Of a DNA stretch of 64,000 nt, positions 32,790 to 44,389 are shown one piece after another. Source of the DNA: Takakia lepidozioides (lineage: Eukaryota > Streptophyta > Takakiopsida > Takakiales > Takakiaceae); NCBI GenBank assembly GCA_030704615.1, contig CM060734.1, positions 52,222,042-52,286,041 of the forward strand, in the 5' to 3' direction. The position numbers and the translations under genes are program-made. The notes under the pieces were generated by a model, which saw only the letters and a program-made list of their open reading frames with translations, searched no databases and was not told the origin of the DNA. The first letter of the stretch is position 1. Each line of letters opens with the position of its first letter.

Positions 32790-33010
32790 ACCCATAAGAC
32801 TTTACTTGCCGTAGCCTTGTCGCCATAGACCCCGTGCCCAGTTTGGATGGAAACGTAGGGAATAGGAACTACTTCACTCCAGTAGTGCGACTTACCTTGG
32901 TATAAACAATTAGTTCGGGCTTTCCAGATATCCTCTAGAAAGCCCTTCACACAAGCATCAATCTGCTGTGTTTGAGCAGCCCAAGAGTTAAGACCCCAAC
33001 AGGGCCAGGG
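32790..33010 (-). repeat. LINE-derived fragment, family of the 3.7-4.2 kb copies
   Basis: GCCATAGACCCCGTGCCCAG, CTTCACACAAGCATCAATCT and GCAGCCCAAGAGTTAAGACC match 3700-3900 in the same order and orientation. Confidence 0.65.
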
Positions 33011-33029
33011 CATACGACAAGCTTAAGAG

Positions 33030-34340
33030 AGAGGGAGAGAGGAGTAACCCTCTTTTTCTTGAATCAAGCACGCCTGGGGCTCCCCTTCAGCTATGTCCAT
33101 CTTTAGTAGCCTCCACAGTCAAGTTCATTACTCCATATCAGCTTCGGCGGTTGGATACATCCATTGCAGTTCCATTACATAATGTAAATGGTTCCGTAGC
33201 TGGTCTGATGCTTCCCCATCTTGTAAAAAAGGTGGGTTTAATGGAGGAGATTCTGATGGAATCAACACTTTAATGGTGTTGGGCATCCTACTTTGGCATA
33301 TTTTTGTCTTCGTTGTCATGGACAGTTATCAGCACAACTAAGCCAATTTACTGGAGTAAATTTGGGATGGCACTTTCTGGAATACAAATGAAATTTGGAC
33401 GGAAGTGTTTTGAGTTCTACCATTGGACGTTGTGTCTGTTCCAAAGGGGAGTATTCTTGCATGAGATGTCGCCCCATCAGCTGCAAAAGCAATTGGAAAC
33501 TGCTGTGTCAGATAGTGTGAGTGGAACAAATTTATTTTCCCTCAAGTTCCATCATTGGCCAGCTTGGGTACTTCTCTCAGGCAGAGATGCATGGTTTCTG
33601 GTGATAGTTCTTGGCTTTCTTGCAGCACCTCTCTACACTTGGTCTCCGTTCAGGGTAGAAGTGGTGACAAATGCTATCACCCCGCAGCACAGTCTTTGAA
33701 GGGCTGAATAGAGATCCTGACCCCTTGATCATCAGCAAGGAGATGTGACCCCTTGGAAGAGCAAAAGGTGGATCATGGGCACCATATTCCTAGATTTCAT
33801 GCTAATCAGTGAAGCCTGGTTGAGGCAAGTGCTGAACTCTGAGGTGAGACTCTTGAACTTGAAAACATTTGGCAATAGAAATCATCCTGTGTTCAAGTAC
33901 ATTTTCAGTGCTTTCAGTGCTTTCAGCTACTCCCCCCTTCAGGTAAATTAGTGGTGTCAGCTGCAGGAACTAGGATATTAAATGTATGGGGTTGTGGCTG
34001 TCAAATCCTGCAGTATTCCAAACTATTCACTCTAGGAAGCCACAACACCAATGGGCTTCCAGTTACAAGCTGTAACTCCTCGAGGCCTGATCCTGTACAT
34101 GTATGCCAAGAGGCCAAAGTCAAGTCGCACTATACACTAAATTCCTCCTATGAATGTGATGTGTACATCCCTAGTTTTGTCGACAAATCTGTTGTTCTCC
34201 CTTGGACTGTACATACCATTTACAGTGATTTACGCAATCGGTAGCCTGACAATTGCGACAGAAGGCTGGGGCAAGCAGCTGTGTCAATCTTTCTATTACT
34301 GAGATGTCCATGCCAGATGGACAATTGTTGTTGCTGTACC
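33030..34340. other. No gene recognised
   Basis: A 131-residue plus-strand frame at 33304-33699 shows no conserved domain and its codons look random. No repeats or element ends were seen. Confidence 0.5.
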
Positions 34341-34346
34341 CTGCAG

Positions 34347-37300
34347 CTATGGTCGGATGTTTGACCCAGGAAGACCTTCCCAGAAGCCATGAAAGCCCAT
34401 AGGGAAGGCAAATTGTTGAGGAATGCGGAGCCGCGCTTGAAGGGCATCTGGGGTGCCCATTTTCTGTGCATCCAGTATGATCAGGTAGCAGGTCTTTTCA
34501 CCTGCTGCATACTGCAGGTGCATTACCCCAAGATTACAACCAAGTCATTACATCTCCCTTCCTTGTTATGAACATTGTATGTACTTCCTGTACAAATGCT
34601 AGCATGCTATTACTGGTCAGGCACTTTTTCTCAAGGTATGTCACCATCCAGGGTGACAATGTCCCTCAGAATTACTATCTATAAATTTGGAGGGCTGAAG
34701 TCTCCCTTACTGATGCTGGTGCATGTGTACCCATCAGTATGGATCTCTGTCATGCGGATAGTACATAACTGCAGTTGTATTCCAAATTATCCGATCTTAT
34801 AAGAATTTCTCTGTAACTTCTCAGTAACTTCTCAGTAATCCTAGCCGCAACAATGAATTCTCTATGAACAAGGGCAGGAATAGAATAGAGGAGCACTCAC
34901 CTGTACAAATATCACATAACCATCGTCCTCTACAAAGCCAGGGTTGCCCAGGTTCATTCCATTAGCCCTGGAAACGAACACAGGCTCTCCCACAAAGTTT
35001 CTTTTGCCAGCCCACCACGAAAATATGGAAGCGTCAGTGTTAGGCCCACTGACTTTGACCATGGTATCAAAGGGGAAGTTCTGCAGTGCTTTCCGTTCAC
35101 CAGATGCAGCAGGCAGGTATGAATGCTCGTGTCTGGATCCTGCCATCGTGGGATTAATTGCGGGCAAGTCACAGGCCATGGTAGACAATTTGTCGAAGAT
35201 TTGGATCTGAGTTTGTGGTTCCACTTTAGAGTCGTCAAATGATGCAGACACCCTGACAAGGTGGGTTGTGGCTAACTCTCCTGCCTTCGGAGCAACAAGA
35301 GGGTCAGTATCGTTCATGTAATGAGGATCTAGCCATTCCTTCTGTGGTTCATACCCTGCGAACAGTATTAACAAATTGTGCAATCAGTTCCATGTTGATC
35401 TGCATCCTAAAAACATGTGAGGGAGTCAGATTGTGAAGGAAGACACTTTCTCTTTGATTTTCTTAAAGCCCTCACAACCTACTGGTTAATTGATAACAAG
35501 TCGAAAATCTCATCCGCAAACCTGAAAGATTGAGATATGGTATAGACAATTTATTTTCTGTGTTTGTCTGTCTATCCATGCACTTCAGATGTCTCTCTGA
35601 GAACTTAAGTAGACCTGGCTTACCAAACATGTCCACATAGGAGAACCATCTGTAGGAGCATGCTACACCATCCAGGATCAAGTGTGTGCGCCCAGTTTCA
35701 TCGATTTCCTCAAATGTGTTCACCACATGAGTCAGCCAAACTTGTTCTGGAATTCGCAACGGCACTCGCCAATCACGCTCGATCCCACTTTCTGGAGGTG
35801 ACCCTCTTGGTAGCAGATAGAGAGGTGTGTAAGGAAGCGATTCATCAACCTTGATGCATTTAAGCCAGGGCGCCAACCCTATGGCCGCTTTTGTGAGCCC
35901 TGTTTTGCATTGTCATCCAAATATCGAAAACTCTTAGCCATGAACTTTCTATATGAGGACCTTACGATGAAGACTGATCACATTCACGTAATAGTTAACT
36001 GTCAATATAGTTGGATGCGTAATGATTCCCTCACAGACAGCTTCACATGCATATTAGCAGCACATCAAATCCTTTATCAACTGCCTTTAGGATTGCTACT
36101 TGAAGCGTTTCAGTTGCTCAAACTGACAGTAAATGTAAAGATTCTTCTCAAATCCAGGGACAAAATCCAAGATGCCACTACCAGGGCCTGTACCAGGTAT
36201 ATCAACTTTGACACGATTGGCGAGGAGGACATAAAAATTGTCGCTTATGCCCCAGTCATGGATGAGTAGCTTCTCATTGATAACAAACTCCTTCTTCTGT
36301 CTTAGCTCCATATTTCCATCAAATTCTGTCCCAGCCACACGTAAAATGCACATAAGCCATATGTTGGGCCCTGGGTCCAGATGGACGCCACGATGATATT
36401 CGTGGTTCCTACGACAATCTAGTGCCTACCCAATTGATGAACTTGCGTCCCTGCATACTGAACTTGCACGACCTACTCACATCGGAGGATAGCTCATAAT
36501 GGGATACATCTATCTGCATGGATACAAAGTCTGTCGCATTGGTTCGATGGAACTCACCGTAGACTCTGAAGGTGGTTCGGGGGAGAATTATATCCGCTGC
36601 TAGGCAGGTCATTGCCACCAGACGCTGTCGTTTGGCGTCTATTCTGAAGTGCGAGAGCATGCGCTCTTCAGGAGAGTCAAACATTCCTGCACGCAATCCG
36701 GACTGTGAGCTCTCCTAATTTCTTCAAGTGCGTACGAAGGAACGGGCAGACTAAAAATTGGCCGTTCCTTCTAGATACCCATATCTTTTTTTCGCCTCGC
36801 GGGGGAAAGGAAGAGATTAGATACCTATTTCCAACTGCATGGACCACGAATCACGTACAGGTTGTGTTGCATTTCTCCAAAGGCCTTTGTCAGAAGCAAT
36901 ATCTCCGCAACCTCAGCTTCTCGTTTTAGTGAGGCCCCTCTAGAGAACACGTCCCGAAATTCATCGACCTTTCTTCTGGAGCTTAGTGTTCTAGACAAAA
37001 TCTAATTCGACTTGTGTGAAACATGCTCGAGGTCTAGTAAAATCTACATATAGCAAGCTGTGTACCTGAAAGAATGGGCTGGATAAGCTTTGATGTAAGA
37101 GATGTAGCAGCTCGCTTCAAAACGTCCAAAACTGGAACTCGTGCACTCCAAAGGTAGCCTAGGTTTTCCATCATATTCTTGGAGGGGGGAGCGGGGAACA
37201 TCTCCCTCTGAAAATTCGGTGCCATGCTGCACAAGTAACAATTTACGTACACATGGTTTTCCGGAGTGAGTTCAGTTCAGCACGATCATGGAAAATGACA

Positions 37301-40300
37301 GTAGATAATTTTAGGTAGACGGTACTGGACTTCCAAGGACCTACTGAATATATACCTCGAATCAGATAATATTACATACTATCCCGACACTCGTGGATGT
37401 ATCATCTGATGTAGAGAACAAGCTTTAGAGTTCAAAGGTTACTTGACAACGCCCATCGTCTTGAGAGACAGAGGGTCTAATTCGTAAGGCTCGCCGCCCT
37501 CCCAGAGGCACATCAAACGCCCCGCCCATTGCAGCACGCAAGTGTTGGCCACGTTTTTGATCACCTTGTTAACATTCTGCACTGATTCCCTTGACATTCT
37601 CAAGAGAGAGAAGCAGCCTCGGTATGTGAAATGCCATGAGTTTGTCTTCTCATCAAACTCTTCTTGATGCGCCTTTGTGTCTATATATCTGTCGTGGACG
37701 CAATAGAACACAACTGAGGTCTTCAGTTAAGCTTCTCCAAAGTACTGAGCTGAATTCAATCGTTTCGACCTCTCTAAGAAGTAGAGACATCATATAAAAC
37801 TGAAGCTCTTTATTATGATTCTCGTTTTCTCTTGCTCTCTCCAGATGCTCTTTGACTTCGGTCCACGAAGCAAGAACACACAAGATAGACCGGGAGCTGA
37901 TATGAACGAGAGCCGAAGGTATAACTTAAAGAACATTGATCTCTAGTCGTTGGATGTCCATGAGCACTAAACTGTCTGGACAACTTTCTTCCTCGCTGCT
38001 CTACTCGTACGTAATTTCTCAATCTTCAAATTGCTTGAACACTTATTGTTCGTAGATCCGCCCAAGCCTAGTATTAAAGATTCCCAAGTTTGGGCACAGG
38101 TCTGTCTTTCAGAATTCCCTCTGCTGGCCCCAAGTTTGCTACTGCAAGCAACGTCAAATGAATTCCATGGATTAGCTGACCGGAATTAGTTTCGATGTCA
38201 ACCGAGTGTTATTCAAATCACAAGATCCGACTAGACAATACATCTATGCACGGAGCATAGCCATCCCTCATGTATTCATGAGTGGCCTACAACTCTGAGA
38301 CTGTCCTCTGCTCTACCTTCTCTCTACTTCCGTCACTGTAGAGCAAACAGACAAAAGCCCACGTGACATTGTCGGCCGTGTCTGCACGTACGTAAATGTA
38401 ACCGTGGAAATGAGTCCAATGGCGGGCCCCATCACCGCCTTTTTCCACCGTGCTCGAATGGCTGCTGTCTGCCAGTGATGACCCTAGCTTCATAATCTAT
38501 GTTGTTTACAAGTGATTTTGAGATTTACGTTCCCTAATCTTGCATAATAAGTTGTAGGGTAACCTACGAAATCATCTTATTCAGATGCTTATCTCAACAA
38601 GTCAATCAAATCATAACAACTGCAGCTGCATAAAATATGGTCCCTGTACATGTGATTGTTCGGTATGCAGGAAGAGAGAAATACTAGAAATCTTAGTGCG
38701 ATCAGGCAGGCACTAAGATTCTAGTATTTCTAGGATCTAAGATCTTTCTCCCCTTTCTTAAAAATTAAAAATTGAAAAAAAGTTTTGCAAACCCAACGCG
38801 TGATTCCAGGGCCCACAGATTCAGTGACTGTTAAGAATGTTTTACTTAGGAACTCAGCCCAACGGTGAGGGTCCCCGTGTAATATATTTTGGTCGGCCAC
38901 CTGATCAAACTGTCATCTTCCTATCACTCAAGGTTCTTCATGCCCAACTTTTGGTAGACCCGTAATAAAAAGACTGCACCTTACAGTTCTGCTAGTTAAC
39001 CTCAGAACTTAAATGCTTCTCAGCTTGCTGATACTGGTTCACCACTTAAAACAATGTGTAAGTCTGCAGATTCAGAGTATATAATCTGAACTGAGTGTGC
39101 GTGCACACAAGATGTTTCCATTGAGCTGTCAGATTCATTTGTACAGTCCTGAATGTAAAATTTTAGGAGTCTTTATGCTGGGTCGGGCCCTTTTCGACGG
39201 ATCGAGGAAGATTAAGGTGGAACACTATTGTCAAACATGTTTCATATACCAAGGATATCTCATGCAGGAACGAAGTGATTAGTAGTCTAGAGCCCATTTA
39301 ATCACGCAACGTCGCTCTCATAGATCATAGAAGTTCACTCCTCGATTCTAATTCGTGGCATAAGCGCCGGATATATCACGGGTTGATGAAAGGCAGAGAC
39401 ATGCTGGGCTCTTTCGTTCACTGCAGATTCATTCCCATTCTGAGGTCCATGAAGTGACCCTCCGCCACTCTCTCGTTCAATTGATGTTGTTTAAAACGGA
39501 GACCTTATGCATCACCATCCAATCAACTATTATCGCTATGTACATACAGGATTCAGTCTTGTAAGAGGGAAAATGAGGCTTTAAATAATTATCCTGGACA
39601 TCAAGGAGATTACCTTGCTGAATATTGCACTAGTCCTTCTTTGATCTCGAACTTCCGAAGATAGCCGTGCCCATCCAGCGGGTGGATGTAAGACCCATGG
39701 TCGTCTGAGAACAATCCGGGGCCGCAGAGATAGTAGACGCCGGCAAGGTCTGTAGGCACAGAACCTTCAACTGCTGCCAGTTCTAGCGGCTCCACCACCT
39801 CAGATCTCTGTGATTGGAATACAAATTGGTAGTCCCAGAACGCATCCAAATCTTCACCAATTTCTTCCAGAGTTGTAGCTTCACGGTGTTCTGTTTCCTC
39901 GATCAGAATTTGTGGAACTTTTCTTCGGTGCAATAACTGCTGTAACCCTGCATGCACCAGGATTGCAAAGAACAAGATGATTAAGAGATTGCCGTAATTA
40001 CTCCCGAGTCCTGAATCATTCTTTAGTTAGAGCTGTGGGTTGGAGCAGAGGATTGTTGCACTCGAGTACATATGGTATATATATTAAGTTCTCGTACCTT
40101 TTGAAGCAGTACTGACTGTGAGGGCATCAGCAGTTGCTGTAGAGAGCGATACTTCTCGGGACTTCGGCCGCTCTCTAGTCACCTGGCAAACTGGGCGTCC
40201 GAGTTTTTGAGTCTTTGAAGGGGCGGATGCTGGGAGATAAACATTCCGAGTACCAAGTCGTAAATATGACGACGATGATCCCCAATTGTTGCAGATTTCA

Positions 40301-40443
40301 GCTCTACGTGCATGGGATGCTGATATCGGTGTGCAACAATCGCGCAAAATTCTGGAGGATGTGTCCATAGTTTTGGATGGCGCGTCAGGCCTAGCCTCTG
40401 GGAAGAGCGACTGAGATCTGGCTAGCTTGTCTGTCTCTCCCAA
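34347..40443 (-). CDS. CCD7: Carotenoid cleavage dioxygenase 7, complete in nine exons
   Basis: CCD7 cleaves 9-cis-beta-carotene at the 9',10' bond in plastids, an early step to strigolactones. Exons 40098-40443, 39614-39947, 37443-37688, 37066-37226, 36558-36686, 36194-36325, 35624-35878, 34901-35355 and 34347-34511 have GT..AG borders and agree in phase at every junction: 2223 bp, 740 residues, stop TAG. CCD7-type motifs: AFWDYQFVFQSQRSEVVEPL, PGLFSDDHGSYIHPLDGHGY, KNVANTCVLQWAGRLMCLWE, GVACSYRWF and the end FPMGFHGFW. The four iron-binding histidines are present at about 375 (MLSHFRID), 428 (IHDWG), 500 (THVVNTFEE) and 727 (GFHG). Length exceeds typical CCDs because of a long Ser/Arg-rich leader that fits a transit peptide; ATG 40368 is an alternative start. 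No frame break was found. Intron 2 (37689-39613) holds a strong hairpin. Confidence 0.93.
38677..38731. other. Hairpin in CCD7 intron 2
   Basis: Arms AGAAATACTAGAAATCTTAG and CTAAGATTCTAGTATTTCT, closed further by TGC/GCA, pair over 22 bp with one bulged A; the loop is about 10 nt. It is an almost perfect foldback isolated in AT-rich intron sequence. Confidence 0.9.
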
Positions 40444-40610
40444 ATAATGAACAGTACACTTGGGGAGCTGAACAGCATGCGCTGTAGCTCTAAACTTTCA
40501 TTGTGCTAGAAGCAAGTGTTTGCCGACCCGTTGCATGCCTCCGATTCGTGAATTTTCACTTGAGGAGCCTCCCAACAGTCACTGCTCAAGACAATATAAT
40601 GGGTTTTGTC

Positions 40611-40782
40611 AGTTGCCGTCCGAAATGGTCGACAACCGCAGGAAGTCTACTCCTTGAAGCAAGGAATACACGGTAAAGACTTCTACACAAAAGACGAATT
40701 CGCTGTCGGCCAGAGCGACATCGAAGCCCTGAGCCGACATCTAAGAATCAGCGATCCACCAAGCTTGCAGTGTTCAGTTTGC
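40611..40782 (+). CDS. Putative internal exon of an unknown plus-strand gene
   Basis: Between a possible acceptor (GGGTTTTGTCAG, 40599-40610) and a consensus donor (GTTTGCG then GTAAGTC) one frame is open: NGRQPQEVYSLKQGIHGKDF, then FAVGQSDIEALSRHLRISDP and LQCSVCG. It lies just upstream of the CCD7 start in the opposite direction. No ATG opens the frame. No family recognised; it could be noise in the CCD7 upstream region. Confidence 0.25.
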
Positions 40783-41377
40783 GGTAAGTCAGAGAGCTCA
40801 ATTGTGCAAACACACGTACAAAGACAGAAAAGCAGAGCTGGAGGCGAGGTCAAGGAGCACAGGGAAGTGTGTGCGGAGGGAGGAGTGATGTTGAAAGCAA
40901 GCTTTTATGCGTTGCGTGTGTGTGGGCCCCGAGAGGCCGTGTCTATGCCAGCAGACCTCTGGTGTGATCACATCTCTGTGATGAGGCAACCAACCTTCAA
41001 ACCTAAGTTTTCTAGCTTACCTCCAACTTTTTCATTCATTCATTCATTCACTGGATTTATTTGTATCTCAGCTTGGATCAATGGTCCACCGCCAAGGTGG
41101 GCCCGAGGGGGGAGGGCCTTCGCTACGTAAAGCCAGAGGGTTTTGTCCCGCAATGGTGGATGGTTGAGATCTCTTGAAGATCCAGGTGGATGGCTCAGAT
41201 CCCTAGAACTAAAATAGAAGAAATGAATTTAGAAAAGAAAAGATGACAGGGCGTAAGATCCACTAAGATCCCCCGCCCGAGGGATGTTAAGCCCCGTAAG
41301 GGATTTTGCAGAATTGTACGCCTAATGCCACTACCACATTAAGCACTTACACTAGCACATTATGAAACAGAATGTGT

Positions 41378-42526
41378 AGGGAATTCCAAAAAGGCCTTGA
41401 TGTGAAATGCATCGCAATTCACTTGATCACCCCCTAAAAGTGCGCAATTCAATTGAATTGCAAGGGCAATTCAATTGAACTAACCCTAATTTGCAATTCA
41501 ATTGAATTGTCGGCACACGATTCAATTGAATTGCGAATTGGCAATTCAATTGAATTGCCAATTCGCAATTCTATTGAGTCGCTAGTTGGCAATTCAATTG
41601 AATTGTAATCTACAATTTTTAACTTATTTTTGTATATAATATATAATATATATGTACATGTATATATTCAAATTATATTTATACACATAAGAGTATAAGC
41701 TAACAATACATGTTGCCCGTCTATTCTTGCTGGCCCTCTTTCTTGTGCCCTTGAGGAAATTGTGGAGTTGTGAAACCACCCTCAGCCTCAACGAGAAAGG
41801 GAGAGCCAGAGATGGAGACAAATCAGCAGCTTCCTGTGATTCACTGGCAAAAGAACCATGGTTGGCTCCGAAAAAAACAGACAAAATCAAACCTGACAAT
41901 TGATGAAAGGCTTCCCCTGCATCACCATGTAGTCCCCTAACACTACAGGACAAAGAAAACAAAAAATATGTTCATCTTGAGAATTATCAAAAAATTTGAT
42001 ACCCTTACAAAGGTATCATGTTGAAGTTGGGATGTGTGTTCTATATAAGTTTAATATATCAAACTCTTACACGTTGATACTCTTACATTGGTATCATGTT
42101 TGGTATATGTACATAGCCATATATTGGCACCAACGTCCACAAATAGAGACAATCCCGCTTTTACAAGCGCTTCGTGATTTCCCCTCTCTCGCTCTCCCTT
42201 AGGCTTATCTTGGGCTCAAGCCTCACCACGGGCAAAGGATTGACAGACGGACAGCAAGAATAGACGGGCAACATGTATTTTTAGCTTATACCTGTGTATA
42301 TATATGTATAATTTAAATACATACATATATATATTATATACAGAAATAAGTTAAAAATTATAGATTACAATTCAATTGAATTGCCAATTCGCAATTCAAT
42401 TGAATCGTGTGCCGACAATTCAATTGAATTGCAAATTAGGGTTAGTTCAATTGAATTGCGCACTTTTAGGGGGGTGATCAAGTGAATTGCGATGCATTTC
42501 ACATCAAGGCCTTTTTGGAATTCCCT
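41378..42526. mobile_element. MULE-like foldback element with 9-bp target duplication
   Basis: Begins AGGGAATTCC and ends GGAATTCCCT, flanked on both sides by AGAATGTGT (41369-41377 and 42527-42535). Long inverted repeats of about 260 bp extend inward (CAAAAAGGCCTTGATGTG, GATCACCCCCTAAAAGTGCG), and a further inverted match (ATGTTGCCCGTCTATTCTTG) lies at 41710-41740 and 42250-42275. A 9-bp duplication with long inverted ends indicates the Mutator superfamily. Each arm carries six to eight copies of the self-complementary word CAATTCAATTGAATTG. The centre (41740-42240) has no transposase. Confidence 0.88.
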
Positions 42527-42586
42527 AGAATGTGTTTGATTAGGACTGGCAAGCCAACGAGAGCGTGGCAGACGCAATCCTTTCCG

Positions 42587-42682
42587 TTATGGAGTGGGCC
42601 ACAACATGCCATTATGGCAGTTTCAGCGGCAGCTCGCCACCACCTTACCCGCCACAATGGCATGTTGGGGCCCATTCCATAG
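42587..42682. other. Imperfect hairpin, pre-miRNA-like
   Basis: TTATGGAGTGGGCCACAACA with TGCCATTATGGCAG pairs with CGCCACAATGGCATG and TTGGGGCCCATTCCATAG over about 34 bp with four mismatches; the loop is about 30 nt. It lies 60 bp outside the MULE-like element. Confidence 0.6.
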
Positions 42683-42938
42683 TACATATGGTCCTTGCCA
42701 TGTTGATGCAATATTCCGTCAGATAACCTCCCTGCAACTACAAAGGGAAAAATTGAAAAAACCCCTCGGGTTTGTGTGGATATGTGCATTCAAAAGATGC
42801 GACTTCGAAAGAAAAAGAAAAAGAAAAAAAGAAAAAAAAAAAAAAAACTCAATTGATGAAAGCCATAACCGTAAGTTCCCGGTAGGTGCACAAGGGAAAC
42901 AAGCAGTGTTGGTCCGTCGGTGCATGAGTGGAGGAAAC

Positions 42939-44385
42939 AACCGTTGTGCGGGTACGGGTTTTGACCCGGGGTACCCGGCGGGTTAGGGTCCAGTTATTAA
43001 CCGGACCCAAACCCGAACCTGCAACATCACCACATACCCGGACCCAATCCCCCTTCATTCTTGAACCCAGACCCAAACCCACCTAGTGGATCCAAAAGCC
43101 ACCATACCAGCTACCCCCAGTGCAGTGAAAGCGGGTCGGGGAGTGGGTTTTAAGTTTAGTAATATGTATAGGTATACATTAAGGATTTTTGAAGTAGATT
43201 TTGCCGTTTTAGAGGCAAACTAAGAAGCAGAATGTGCGGTGCTAGTGCGATATGCTCTGGGATAATCGTAGGCTTGATGGTCCATTGGATCCTGAAATTT
43301 GTCCTAATGACAAATTCCTACGTTCATCTTCTGCTCTACAATATTGCCTGCAGAGTGAGCCAAAAGATTTTGGATTCTGATAATTTTTCCACCTGAGATG
43401 ATCTCCAGGGTTGTTTTTCTGTTGCATCCCAACTCCGGCTATTGTAGCCGGAGCAGGTAACACATTCCGGCATGGTCTTTGGGGGTCACGTCACAAAAAC
43501 CGACGAATTCAGCCACGAAACCCCCCCCCCCCCCAACACTTGGAAATTCGTACACGGCGGAATACTTATTGGTTTTGCCCACTCTAAATTGGAGGGGCAG
43601 AGAATTCAATGCGCCAGCTTTTTCGTTCAGGAATTACTTCCATCGGATGTCATCCGAGGAAGTTACGCCCTGGAAGAAAAATGATGCGACCTGAACCAGG
43701 TCGCGTTGTCGTCCAAGGGTTAAGGGTTAAGGTCTGCAGCCTCTGATTGGCAGAATGGGCAACGGCTTTCCCTTCCCATAATACATAAAATAAAATGTGG
43801 CACTTACCTTATACTTGCGCCGCCCCCCCCCCCCCCCCTCTCCCCGAGCTTCTCGCAGGTAATGCGAATCCTTCTCTCTCTCATTTAGTTTCTTATTTGC
43901 TTAGGATGTGGTGTGCGGTTTTCTTGTTATAGTGACCTATGATGCATATATTTTTCTTACCATTTTTAAGAATTGACATTGATGGGTAGATCTTAGATCA
44001 TATTTTAATTCTTGTGTCATCATGTATATAAATTGTGAATGAGCCAGTATATGTATGGGTACTGACATCTTGAAAGAATATGTCCTAAAATGAAATTTAG
44101 ATTAGGATTTATTTTTTCCAGCCAAATATAATTATACATATATTATTTTCAAAAACAATTTAATTTAATTAATCAAATAATCAGGACCCAAACCTGAACC
44201 CGTGAGACCCGCTAATATTTTCCAGCAACTACATGGACCTTGACCCGACCCCCTATTCAAATATCCGGATCACCCGGATTTTCCCAATTTCAAAAACCTG
44301 GATCCGGACCTGGACTTGGATCTAGAAAAAAACCCGAACCCAGACCCTGCAGGTTCTTTAAAAAGGCACTACCCGCACAACACCA
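42939..44385 (-). mobile_element. hAT-like element, GGGTCCGGGT word class, copy 1
   Basis: Inverted relative to copy 2 at 49438-51026. The left end reads CCGTTGTGCGGGTACGGG and the right end TACCCGCACAACACC. The right 400 bp match the left 330 bp of copy 2 in opposite orientation (CAGGTTCTTTAAA, GATCCGGACCTGG, ATTTTCCAGCAACTAC). Ends carry GGGTCCGGGT-type words. No hAT transposase is present. A piggyBac-type terminus and a C17 tract (43822-43839) lie inside. No clear 8-bp duplication. Confidence 0.7.
43470..43723 (-). mobile_element. piggyBac-type terminus and subterminal part, nested in the hAT-like element
   Basis: On the minus strand TTAA (43720-43723) is followed by CCCTTGGACGACAACGCGA and the palindrome CGACCTGGTTCAGGTCG. 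The order equals that of the ends at 28090 and 54557. The far end was not located. Confidence 0.55.
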
Positions 44386-44389
44386 GAAA

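Noticed and set aside
33304-33699. 131-residue plus-strand frame
   Set aside because: No conserved motif, no supporting splice sites, no similarity to the HTH fragment upstream.
35910-36269. 119-residue plus-strand frame
   Set aside because: Antisense shadow of CCD7 exon 6 and its flanking introns.
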